Assembly (NCBI RefSeq): GCF_030817275.1
Contig: NZ_JAUSZD010000002.1
Location: 7,972,501 to 8,036,500 of the forward strand
Direction: 5' to 3'
Origin: Paenibacillus sp. V4I7
GTDB taxonomy: Bacteria > Bacillota > Bacilli > Paenibacillales > NBRC-103111
DNA length: 64,000 nucleotides
Below, one piece after another: positions 17,423-24,542 of the stretch. Positions within the stretch are counted from its first letter, which is position 1. Every line of letters begins with the position of its first letter. A model generated the notes under the pieces. That model was given only the letters and a program-made list of their open reading frames with translations, searched no databases and had not been told where the DNA came from. Position numbers and translations under genes: made by a program.

Positions 17423-18281
17423 ATGCAACAGTCACGACTAAACAGGCAACCAGATACTTCTTTGCAAACAAATCAACGTACCAAAAGCAGTACGCAAGGA
17501 CAGTCTGCGGGAGCAGATCTGATGAATATTCAGCGCACGATTGGCAACAAAGCTGTTGGCAGCATGCTGACTGTTCAGACGAAGCTTACTGTTGGACCCG
17601 TGGGCGATTCTTATGAACAAGAGGCCGATCAAGTCGGTAAAGAAGTAGCTGATCATATCGCAGCATCGGAAAGTGGCGGGGCATCTAAGACTGACGTTCA
17701 GCGTACGGAGAGTGAAGGTGCAGGTTCGGAAGACGAAGAACTTCAGATGAAGCCAGCGGAGACGATCCAGCGTATGGAGGAAGAGGAAGAGCTGCAAATG
17801 AAGCCAGCAACCGAAACGATCCAGCGTATGGAAGAAGAGGAAGAGCTACAAATGAAGCCATCAGCAGACTCGATCCAGCGTATGGAGGAAGAAGAGGAGC
17901 TTCAGATGAAGCCAGAGGCAGACTCGATTACAGCGTATGGAGGAAGAAGAGGAACTGCAGATGAAGCCGTCGGCGGACGGAAGCTTTGATGCAGGGGCTT
18001 CTATCGAATCCAAGATCAAATCGCAGCAAGGCAGCGGAAGTAAGATGGATGATAGCATTCAAGCGAAGATGGAATCGGCTTTCAAAGCCGATTTTAGCAA
18101 CGTTAATATTCATAATAATGCGGAGTCTTCCAAGCTTAATGCGGCGTTGGGAGCGGAAGCATTCGCAACAGGAAATGATATCTTTTTCCGTGAAGGCAGA
18201 TATAACCCAGAAAGTCATCAAGGTCAAGAACTCCTGGGGCATGAATTAACGCATGTAATCCAGCAACGAGGCGGCAAATAA
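17423..18281 (+). pseudogene. DUF4157 (eCIS-core) protein with tandem IQRMEEEEELQMKP repeats, split by a 1-bp insertion
   Basis: The first frame carries an N-terminal motif MNIQRTIGNKAVGSML and then 18-residue repeats (IQRMEEEEELQMKP). It runs off-frame near 17929 and ends at 17989. The next frame resumes with the same repeat and continues into a complete DUF4157 domain: MDDSIQAKMESAFKADFSNV, AEAFATGNDIFF, and the zinc-type HELTH motif near the end. Repeat spacing is 54, 54 and then 55 bp, which locates one inserted base at about 17928-17930. The ATG at 17423 follows AGGGGG at nine bases. DUF4157 is the eCIS-core domain, found on cargo and accessory proteins of contractile injection systems. 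Whether the break is real, switchable, or an error cannot be told. Confidence 0.85.
17736..17980 (+). repeat. 54-bp in-frame tandem repeat inside the DUF4157 gene
   Basis: CAGCGTATGG recurs at 17768, 17822, 17876 and 17931. The first two steps are 54 bp (18 codons) and the last is 55. The encoded unit is acidic (E-E-E-E-E-L-Q-M-K-P). Near-identical units favour slippage and unequal recombination. Confidence 0.9.
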
Positions 18282-18293
18282 ACTTAAATCTAC

Positions 18294-18329
18294 GGCAACA
18301 AGGAATACTTATTCGCTTGTTGCCTTTTT
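18294..18329 (+). terminator. Rho-independent terminator after the DUF4157 gene
   Basis: GGCAACAAG / CTTGTTGCC forms a perfect 9-bp stem followed by TTTTTG. It separates the DUF4157 gene from the next two genes, which may be read from their own promoter or by read-through. Confidence 0.85.
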
Positions 18330-18365
18330 GTATGGATAACATAACGCACAAAGGAGTCAGGCTCT

Positions 18366-20222
18366 GTGGCAAAAGGTAACCAAATTCAAACCAAGTCGAT
18401 TGCATCTGTACACCAGAATTCAAATCAATCGCAAACATCTCAGACTAGTAGTAGCGCACCTCAGGCGTCTCCACTGGCTCGGGACTTTTTTATGCAAATG
18501 CAGCGCACAGCGGGTAATCGGGCAACACAAGCTTATGCGAATCAACTTATTCAGAGAAATCCTACGGCTACCCAGCCGCAAGTGGTTCCTTTGCCAACGG
18601 CAACAACAGCGCCATCCGTGGCAACGCCTGCGCCACTTTCCACTGTAGCAGCACCAGCTACAACAGTAGCGACCCCGCAGAGTGACGGGACTAAAGAAAG
18701 TGCGGACATGGGATCTGGCGTTGTTTCAACATTCAGTGACAGTTTCGGGATGAGATCGGAGGACTTGGATGAGTCCTTCAAAAAATCGAATAATGCGGGT
18801 GAAGAAGAACTATCGAATAGCACGGGAGCTGTTGCTTCAACAGCGGATCTCATTGGCGGACCGTTCCAAATTTTGAGTACGATCAGAGAAATGCTAGCCA
18901 TTTCTGAAGATGACCGAACAAAATTAGACTACACGTCAGCAGGTTTATCCATAACCGAAGCAGGAGCCAAAATGGTCAGTGGATCGGTAGGCTTGATAGA
19001 TAAATCAGCTAAATCCACAGGTCATGAAGATGGCGTGGGTGCTTCCTCCTCCGTCAGTGACTATTCCGGAACGGTTGCTGAAGCGATAACTTCTGTTAAG
19101 AGCGCCATTTTGACGGTTAAGGCGATTTATGATTTGTACAGTAAGCATGCTGAAAATGGCGGTCTGGACAAGGGCGAAAAGTCCAAAGGCGCTATTGAAA
19201 TTATTAGCAATGCCATTCAGACTGCGCAATCCGGTCTCAAAGTGGCCAAAGGCATCATGAAGCTTATGGAAACAAGCACAGCCAGCTTAACATCCGTAAT
19301 ACCAGGTGTCAGCATTGCTGTAAGCGGTGTGAAGATTGCTATTAAAACAGTTGATGTCATTAAAGCTGGCTTAAATCGCTCAGCCATGACAACGTTGAAA
19401 CGTGACTTTAAAGGGAAGCACACGGGTGCGGACTTCATTATTGCTAAGCGTTGGTTCCGCAATGCTGGTGTGGATAAAGCAAAGCTTGCAGCGCATAAAG
19501 CGGAGCTTGAACGGAAGAAGGCACTAGGAGTTGCAGGTGCCGCAGAGCAGCTTGAAGAAATCGCTGAGTATGAATTAGCGAAAGAAATGAAAAATATTAA
19601 CGTGAAGCGTACAACACGCGGTGGCTTGCAAATCGGGTTAGAGTTAACTAAAATAGCTGCAGACATTGCAACGTTGACTGGGGTCGGAGCGCAAGTCGGA
19701 ACGCCGCTCAAAATTGTCGCTTCCGGCGTAAGCGCCGCGATACCGATTGCGAGGAATTTGAAACAAGCGGGCCGCGATCGCGCCTCCAAAGCCGGCGCAT
19801 GGGGAATTACCAAAGCGGTCTTTGATGCTGATAAGTCGACTGATAAGAAGCGGGAACAACGCGGACGGGATGCGGATTTAATTCTGAATTTGATCAGGAA
19901 TCTTCCTAAGCTATACGAGCCAACACCAGCACCGGTGACTGCTGCGCCAACACCAACATCGGCATCAGCACCTGCAACATCAGGACAGGCTCCTGCAACA
20001 GCACAGCCACCAGTATCTGCGACACCTGCACCAGCGCCTGCACCGATAGCTATACCTGTAGCAGCAGCTATGCCTACAGATCCAGTTATTCTTGCTCGAT
20101 ATGAGCATGTACGCAGTTATGTAGAAGCGGCAGGAGTAAGTTTACCAGCCCTTAAGACGGTTGAGAACGATCGAACTAAATTGAGAAAAAGCTTGATTGA
20201 AGCCATGGCCCAAAGAGAGTAG
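18366..20222 (+). CDS. Large effector-like protein with eCIS-cargo type N-terminus and Pro/Ala linkers
   Basis: A 618-aa protein, GTG start at 18366 after AAAGGAGTC. Residues 1-60 hold a Gln/Ser-rich leader and FMQMQRTAGNRATQAYANQL, the same QRT-GN pattern as in the DUF4157 neighbour. Residues 60-100 are a Pro/Thr/Ala linker. Residues 100-495 are mostly helical with several Gly/Ala-rich hydrophobic stretches (for example IPGVSIAVSGVKIAIKTV and TLTGVGAQVGTPLKIVASGV) that could insert into a membrane. A second Pro/Ala linker (about 495-560) precedes a ~55-residue helical tail. No signal peptide and no enzyme motif is recognised. A secreted or injected cargo, perhaps pore-forming, is an inference from the N-terminus and context. 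Confidence 0.7.
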   Translation: MAKGNQIQTKSIASVHQNSNQSQTSQTSSSAPQASPLARDFFMQMQRTAGNRATQAYANQLIQRNPTATQPQVVPLPTATTAPSVATPAPLSTVAAPATTVATPQSDGTKESADMGSGVVSTFSDSFGMRSEDLDESFKKSNNAGEEELSNSTGAVASTADLIGGPFQILSTIREMLAISEDDRTKLDYTSAGLSITEAGAKMVSGSVGLIDKSAKSTGHEDGVGASSSVSDYSGTVAEAITSVKSAILTVKAIYDLYSKHAENGGLDKGEKSKGAIEIISNAIQTAQSGLKVAKGIMKLMETSTASLTSVIPGVSIAVSGVKIAIKTVDVIKAGLNRSAMTTLKRDFKGKHTGADFIIAKRWFRNAGVDKAKLAAHKAELERKKALGVAGAAEQLEEIAEYELAKEMKNINVKRTTRGGLQIGLELTKIAADIATLTGVGAQVGTPLKIVASGVSAAIPIARNLKQAGRDRASKAGAWGITKAVFDADKSTDKKREQRGRDADLILNLIRNLPKLYEPTPAPVTAAPTPTSASAPATSGQAPATAQPPVSATPAPAPAPIAIPVAAAMPTDPVILARYEHVRSYVEAAGVSLPALKTVENDRTKLRKSLIEAMAQRE

Positions 20223-20236
20223 GAGAGTGTACATAC

Positions 20237-20755
20237 ATGTTGCCAGATAAAATACATGCGCGTCATTTGGCGCAACTAGGGCTTCTGAAGGAAATTTTAG
20301 ATGAGACAGGCCTAGCAACCAATTTATTGGAAAAATCCGAAGCGATTCCGCTTCACGTCCTTATGGCGGGGTTTCAAGAGGACAAAAAAGGCAGGGAACG
20401 TTTCCTTCACTTTAGCTTTTTACCGCTGAATGATGATGAAATTGGTGCGATTCAGCTGTTGCAAATTTACAGCACGCTACCTTTTCATCTGCAAGAAGGA
20501 TCGCGCGATGCCGTGGCTTCTGTCCTGCTGGAAATTAACACAAGATTGCCGATCGGTCATTTTGGCATCAATGAACAGAATGAGCTTCACTATCGGTATG
20601 TGTATAGTATTTCAGCGTCCAGCACTTTTGAGAGCGAAGAAGTGTTGGAGATTCTCAGCTTGTTCGTCTACATGTGCGATATGTTTGCTGAGCATGTTGA
20701 ATTAGTAGCGAGTGGCGAAGCCTCTGCCGTGCAAGTTGTTCAGTCTTTGAGATAA
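20237..20755 (+). CDS. YbjN / secretion-chaperone-like small protein
   Basis: A 172-aa acidic soluble protein beginning 15 bp after the effector-like gene with a TAGGAGAG site. The pattern LPIGHFGINEQNELHYRYVYSI followed by a helical SEEVLEILSLFVYMCDMFAEHV resembles YbjN-family domains, whose fold is that of type III secretion chaperones. Tight pairing with the upstream gene suggests it binds that protein, as a chaperone or loading factor, or alternatively as immunity protein. The assignment is by pattern recognition only. The operon ends at the terminator at 20769. Confidence 0.6.
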   Translation: MLPDKIHARHLAQLGLLKEILDETGLATNLLEKSEAIPLHVLMAGFQEDKKGRERFLHFSFLPLNDDEIGAIQLLQIYSTLPFHLQEGSRDAVASVLLEINTRLPIGHFGINEQNELHYRYVYSISASSTFESEEVLEILSLFVYMCDMFAEHVELVASGEASAVQVVQSLR

Positions 20756-20768
20756 TTGAAGTAAACCG

Positions 20769-20807
20769 AAAAACCGATTCCTTCTTTAGTAGGAGATCGG
20801 TTTTTTG
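20769..20807. terminator. Bidirectional terminator between convergent genes
   Basis: AAAAACCGAT and ATCGGTTTTTT pair around a TCCT/AGGA-extended loop, with A-tract on one side and T-tract on the other. It can serve both the YbjN-like gene and the minus-strand lipoprotein gene. Confidence 0.85.
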
Positions 20808-20814
20808 GCTGGTA

Positions 20815-21453
20815 CTATTTGATTTTTGTCTGCAGCAGTTCGATAAGCTGCTTACCGGGATCTCTCATTTCGCCGCCAGCAGGACGATTTCCATTGCCAT
20901 TCTTGCCGCCAGTTCGATCGGGTGCATTGGCGTTTGGTTGTGCGGAAGCATCTGGTTTATTTGCTGTATTTCCAGATTCACCATTTCGATTACCCTTGCC
21001 ATTGCTGGTGTTTCCGTTATTCCCAGGTCCATTTGCAGCGCCGTTTCCTTGATTGCTCATACGCCCAGCTGAGTCTTCTATAAATTTCTTCTGGGCATCC
21101 GTTAGCTTTTCAATCAGCTTGGTCTTGTTTGCATCACTAAGCTCAGCTTTTGTAACGATTTCTTGGGCAACGGGCAGCATAGCTTGAGCTTGTTCCTTCG
21201 TAATGGTAAGTCCATCTGCTTTGTCTAGCATGAGCAGCGTCTGAAACGTACTGAACATTTGTCTTTGCGCAGCATTCATGACAGGTCGGTCTTGAGCATT
21301 TTGCTTGTCGTCTGCCTGTGATTGTCCATTTTGTTGTTGTTGCGGTTGTGCTGAGCTTGCTGCAGCAGGTTGTGAAGTTGAGGGATTCCCACAAGCGCTT
21401 AATAATACCGGGATAAGGATGCATAAGCCCGCTATTTTTGTCATTTTTATCAT
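20815..21453 (-). CDS. Asn/Gly/Gln-rich lipoprotein of unknown function
   Basis: A 212-aa lipoprotein: basic start, hydrophobic helix and a lipobox LLSAC near residue 20. A Gln-rich linker and a helical central domain (about 60-130) follow. A long Asn/Gly/Lys-rich, probably disordered segment precedes the helical end KQLIELLQTKIK. The ATG at 21453 is preferred because TAGGAGTG lies upstream at about ten bases; the frame extends seven residues further without support. It is likely anchored on the outer face of the membrane. No family function is recognised. Confidence 0.75.
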   Translation of the reverse strand: MIKMTKIAGLCILIPVLLSACGNPSTSQPAAASSAQPQQQQNGQSQADDKQNAQDRPVMNAAQRQMFSTFQTLLMLDKADGLTITKEQAQAMLPVAQEIVTKAELSDANKTKLIEKLTDAQKKFIEDSAGRMSNQGNGAANGPGNNGNTSNGKGNRNGESGNTANKPDASAQPNANAPDRTGGKNGNGNRPAGGEMRDPGKQLIELLQTKIK

Positions 21454-21677
21454 GCAATGTATCACTCCTATCAATCATCTTCTTCACAATCCTACATGGC
21501 AATTATGAAAAATCTGAGAAGAGAAGCTGAATGATACCTAAATGTTAGCTTAATTTGTGCTGAGGGATATCACACAAATGATGTCGTAATCGAAATGATT
21601 GCGCCACGACACCCATAGACTAGTGATAAGGGCATCCAGCTAATGGGTGCCCGATTGCAACCGGGGAGGTACTGTTT

Positions 21678-22298
21678 ATGCAGGAGCTTGTTGGGGAATG
21701 CAAGGCATGTAAAAAGCCGATTTTCTGCAATGATGGATTTATTAACGGCGTAGTGTTAGACGATAACACCTTAATATGCTTTGAATGCTTCAAAGGAGAG
21801 AGCGAAATCGAGAAGTGGCACCGACACTTGGGTGCATATGGAATTTGCTTGCATGAAGGAAGCCTTTTGGTAATCCGAAAGAGTAATGGTCCATATATCG
21901 GGAGGTTCGACCTTCCGGGAGGCACAATTGAACCTAACGAAACTTTAGCGGAGGCAGTGCGAAGGGAAATTAAGGAAGAGGCTGGAATAGAGATTCAAAT
22001 TAAAAAGAATATCGGCGTGTGTGATTTTATTGTTCCATATGTACTTCCTAAGAGAGGAACTTCTCATATTCATCATGTGGCTATATTTTATTCAGTTGAA
22101 TATATGGGTGGAAATTTATCATCTAATCCTAAAATGTTTGAGGGGCAAGATTCTTTAGGAGCATTATGGGTTCCAGTGAGTGAGTTATATTCAGAAAATT
22201 CATCGCCTCTTGTCCTTCAAGCAATTGAATGGTTAAGATCAGGTGAATTGCCGATTAACTTTCAGCGTTTGGATGAGTGGGTCGTAAAGAAGCTTTAA
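21678..22298 (+). CDS. NUDIX hydrolase with N-terminal cysteine cluster
   Basis: A 206-aa protein. The NUDIX box is complete (GGTIEPNETLAEAVRREIKE then EAG), so it should hydrolyse a nucleoside diphosphate-linked substrate with Mg. The N-terminal ~40 residues carry C-x-x-C, a single C, and C-x-x-C, like a small zinc ribbon, which is unusual for stand-alone NUDIX proteins and may bind nucleic acid or a partner. The start follows GGGGAGG. It is monocistronic and convergent with the next gene; the substrate is unknown. Confidence 0.85.
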   Translation: MQELVGECKACKKPIFCNDGFINGVVLDDNTLICFECFKGESEIEKWHRHLGAYGICLHEGSLLVIRKSNGPYIGRFDLPGGTIEPNETLAEAVRREIKEEAGIEIQIKKNIGVCDFIVPYVLPKRGTSHIHHVAIFYSVEYMGGNLSSNPKMFEGQDSLGALWVPVSELYSENSSPLVLQAIEWLRSGELPINFQRLDEWVVKKL

Positions 22299-22336
22299 AA
22301 ACTAACAAAAAAGAAGCTGCTCGGGCAGCTCCTCAA

Positions 22337-23320
22337 CTAAACTTGTTTCACACTTTTCACGGTTAAGCTGGGAATATCACTTTTCAAAGCGTAGCGTCTG
22401 TTCAACAGATAGCCGAAAAGAGAAGCCAGCGATTGCTGGAACAGCATGCCTAGTACAACGGGGATAGCTACCGGAGGCGGGAAGTAGGCAACTGCGAGTA
22501 CCGCGCCAGCACTAATATTGCGCATTCCACTGTTAAACGTAAGTGCTACGACGACGTCTTGATCCCAACGCATAAGCTTGGCGACAAGCCATCCTAGGAT
22601 ATAACCAAGTGAGGCTATGAAGAGTACAAATGCGGCTAAACCTAGTAATTTAGCATCAAAATCACGTAAATAAGGGGCGATTACGGAACTGTTGATAGCG
22701 ACAACGATGCCCATAGTTATTTTCGAAAAAGGACCTAGGCGCCCACTCCATTGTTCTTTAATTTTGCCGCGTGTCCATTGATTCAGCAGCATGCCAATGA
22801 TGGAGGGTAGAACGATCATCAGGAACAGACCTTTCATCATCGCGAAGGTGTCCATCTGCACTTTGGTGCCAATTAAAGCAGATAAAGTGTAGGGTACGAC
22901 AAAGGGCGAAAGTATGGTGTCCATGAGAATAATCGATAACGTGAGCATGATATTTCCGCGATAAATAGCTACCCAGACGAAGCTTGAAATGCCAGTAGGT
23001 ATTGCTGCTGCTAAGATGAGCCCAGTTATGGTCATGGGCTCATGGCTGTAAACGACATGCCCGAGAACCAGCGCAATCAGCGGCATCGCGACATGTAGAA
23101 TTAACAATGTGGTTATAAGTGGAAGAGGCTGAACGACGACTTTGACGAATTCTTTGAAGCTGGAGCTTATGCTGCCCGCGAAAGTCATAAAGGCAAACAA
23201 CCAAGGGGATAAATAGGTGAATCCGGATAAATGACTGCCTAGCAATACACCGATGAGCACACTGACTGGTGTAATTAGCGGCAAGATTTTTTCTAAATGA
23301 CGATTCAATTGAGACAGCAT
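22337..23320 (-). CDS. Bile acid:sodium symporter (BASS) family transporter
   Basis: A 327-aa membrane protein with about nine to ten helices typical of the BASS family, including a FNSGMRNISAGAVLAVAYF segment that matches the conserved substrate/Na region. Bacterial members move organic anions, pantoate or thiamin-pathway metabolites with Na. It lies upstream of the TPP riboswitch but on the opposite strand, so it is not under that riboswitch. The start ATG follows AAGGAAGG. Confidence 0.85.
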   Translation of the reverse strand: MLSQLNRHLEKILPLITPVSVLIGVLLGSHLSGFTYLSPWLFAFMTFAGSISSSFKEFVKVVVQPLPLITTLLILHVAMPLIALVLGHVVYSHEPMTITGLILAAAIPTGISSFVWVAIYRGNIMLTLSIILMDTILSPFVVPYTLSALIGTKVQMDTFAMMKGLFLMIVLPSIIGMLLNQWTRGKIKEQWSGRLGPFSKITMGIVVAINSSVIAPYLRDFDAKLLGLAAFVLFIASLGYILGWLVAKLMRWDQDVVVALTFNSGMRNISAGAVLAVAYFPPPVAIPVVLGMLFQQSLASLFGYLLNRRYALKSDIPSLTVKSVKQV

Positions 23321-23423
23321 TTAGGTGAACATCCTTCCTTTAAACTTCTTAGGCAGCTTTGTCTCCCTATTATATGAGTTGAAAGGGGTGGTGACTAGAT
23401 TAAGATGCGGAGAAATTTTTTTG

Positions 23424-23452
23424 TTTCCAAGCAATGGATGACGTGCTATGAT
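23424..23452 (+). promoter_or_regulatory. Candidate sigma-A promoter of the thi operon
   Basis: TTTCCA and TATGAT are separated by 17 bp and lie 26 bp upstream of the TPP riboswitch. The -35 box is weak, the -10 box strong. Confidence 0.5.
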
Positions 23453-23477
23453 ATTTAACAATTACATACGAATGAAT

Positions 23478-23563
23478 CCCTAGGGGCGCCGCAAGGCTGA
23501 GACAGAGCAATCTGAACCCTTTGAACCTGAACTGGGTCATACCAGCGGAGGAAAGTGGAACGA
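23478..23563 (+). promoter_or_regulatory. TPP riboswitch (THI element)
   Basis: The conserved blocks are all present in order: AGGGG near 23482, GGCTGAGA near 23495, ACCCTTTGAACCTGA near 23516, GGGTCATACCAGCGGAGGAA near 23533. It senses thiamin pyrophosphate. A terminator about 50 bp downstream (23609) indicates control by premature termination of the thi operon transcript. Confidence 0.97.
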
Positions 23564-23608
23564 TCATTGGAGCCCCATCTTTGTATATTTATTAGGCGGC
23601 GCAACCTA

Positions 23609-23641
23609 CAACCACTTTTCTTTGGAAAAGTGGTTTTTTTC
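23609..23641 (+). terminator. Riboswitch-controlled terminator
   Basis: ACCACTTTTC / GAAAAGTGGT with a short TTTG loop is followed by seven Ts. It is placed as the expression platform of the TPP riboswitch. Confidence 0.9.
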
Positions 23642-23725
23642 ATGCCTGAAATTAAGCTTTTAGGGGAATTGATTTAATTCTTACATATTGGGCGGGTCCT
23701 AGGAGTTGCAATTTTATATGGATTA

Positions 23726-23800
23726 TAGTGATGTTTTTGATCGCTAAAGTTGGAATATATGAGTTAAGTGGGTTAGTGATGTTTTTCAGCGTTAAAGTAG
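23726..23800. repeat. 48-bp direct repeat in the thi leader
   Basis: TAGTGATGTTTTT begins at 23726 and at 23774, each followed by a CG(C/T)TAAAGTTGG / GTTAAAGTAGCTGG-like end. The period is 48 bp. The second copy contains the same CGTTAAAGTAGC core found at 5038-5100. It lies between the riboswitch terminator and tenI. Confidence 0.7.
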
Positions 23801-23921
23801 CTGGTGCGGTGAAAAACATTCTTAAAACCAGAAGATGAAGCTGAATAAGGAAAATTCTTGTTTTTAGTCTTGTTTGTTTTTTATGAATTAATAAAGCCCA
23901 GGAAGGGAGTTGAGCCTCAAT

Positions 23922-24542
23922 ATGTCAGCATATGAACTGCATGTCATTTCCAATGGTAAGTTATCTTGGACGGAGTTGGCGGCGATTGCAGCTCAGATTC
24001 ACCCCCATGTTACAGCCATTCATATACGTGAAAAAACGAAATCATTAGACGAGATCTTCCTAGGTGTGCAGTTTCTGCTCGAAACAGGTGTTCCTGCGAA
24101 AAGCCTATATATCAATGGTTACCCATCTATTGTCACGGCTGCAGCTTTAGGTGGTTTACAACTCCAAGGCAGCACCCCGCCGCTTTCAACCCTGAGAGAA
24201 TTCTGTCAGGGAGTGCAGAGGACTGGTGTATCGATACATAGTGCGGAGGAAGCTAAGCAGCGAGAGCGGGAGGGTGCGGATTATGTGATGTTTGGTCATA
24301 TCTTTGCTTCGAATTCTAAGGTGGGTATCCCGCCTAGGGGGTTGGGGCCGCTCAGAGATGTGGCAGCCCAGGTGTCAATTCCGATTATTGCGATCGGAGG
24401 CATGAGACCTGAACGGGTAAGTTCAGTTTTGGAAGCGGGGGCTTCCGGTATAGCTGTGATGAGTGGGATATGGGAAGCGGAAGATCCGTTGGAGGCTGTG
24501 AGATCTTACGCCAAGGAGCTAGAGCGAAAGGAGGCGGGATAA
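23922..24542 (+). CDS. tenI: Thiazole tautomerase TenI
   Basis: A ThiE-like TIM-barrel protein of about 206 aa. It has ELHVISNGKL at the start, a HSAEEAKQREREGADYVMFG strand-loop and IPIIAIGGM near the phosphate site. TenI aromatises the thiazole product of ThiG; the Glu/Gly pattern differs from ThiE, which is encoded separately at 28347. Two starts are possible. The ATG at 23922 is chosen by similarity, although AGGAAGGGAG is 12 bases away; a TTG at 23910 sits almost on the ribosome site. The stop abuts the thiO start. Confidence 0.85.
   Translation: MSAYELHVISNGKLSWTELAAIAAQIHPHVTAIHIREKTKSLDEIFLGVQFLLETGVPAKSLYINGYPSIVTAAALGGLQLQGSTPPLSTLREFCQGVQRTGVSIHSAEEAKQREREGADYVMFGHIFASNSKVGIPPRGLGPLRDVAAQVSIPIIAIGGMRPERVSSVLEAGASGIAVMSGIWEAEDPLEAVRSYAKELERKEAG

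Noticed and set aside
17736..17980. Possible CRISPR array in the DUF4157 gene
   Set aside because: The 54-bp units are contiguous, in frame and without unique spacers; they code for a protein repeat.
2859..20755. Complete contractile injection system
   Set aside because: No sheath, tube, baseplate, spike (VgrG-like) or AAA+ ATPase gene was found among the frames, only cargo/tip-like proteins.
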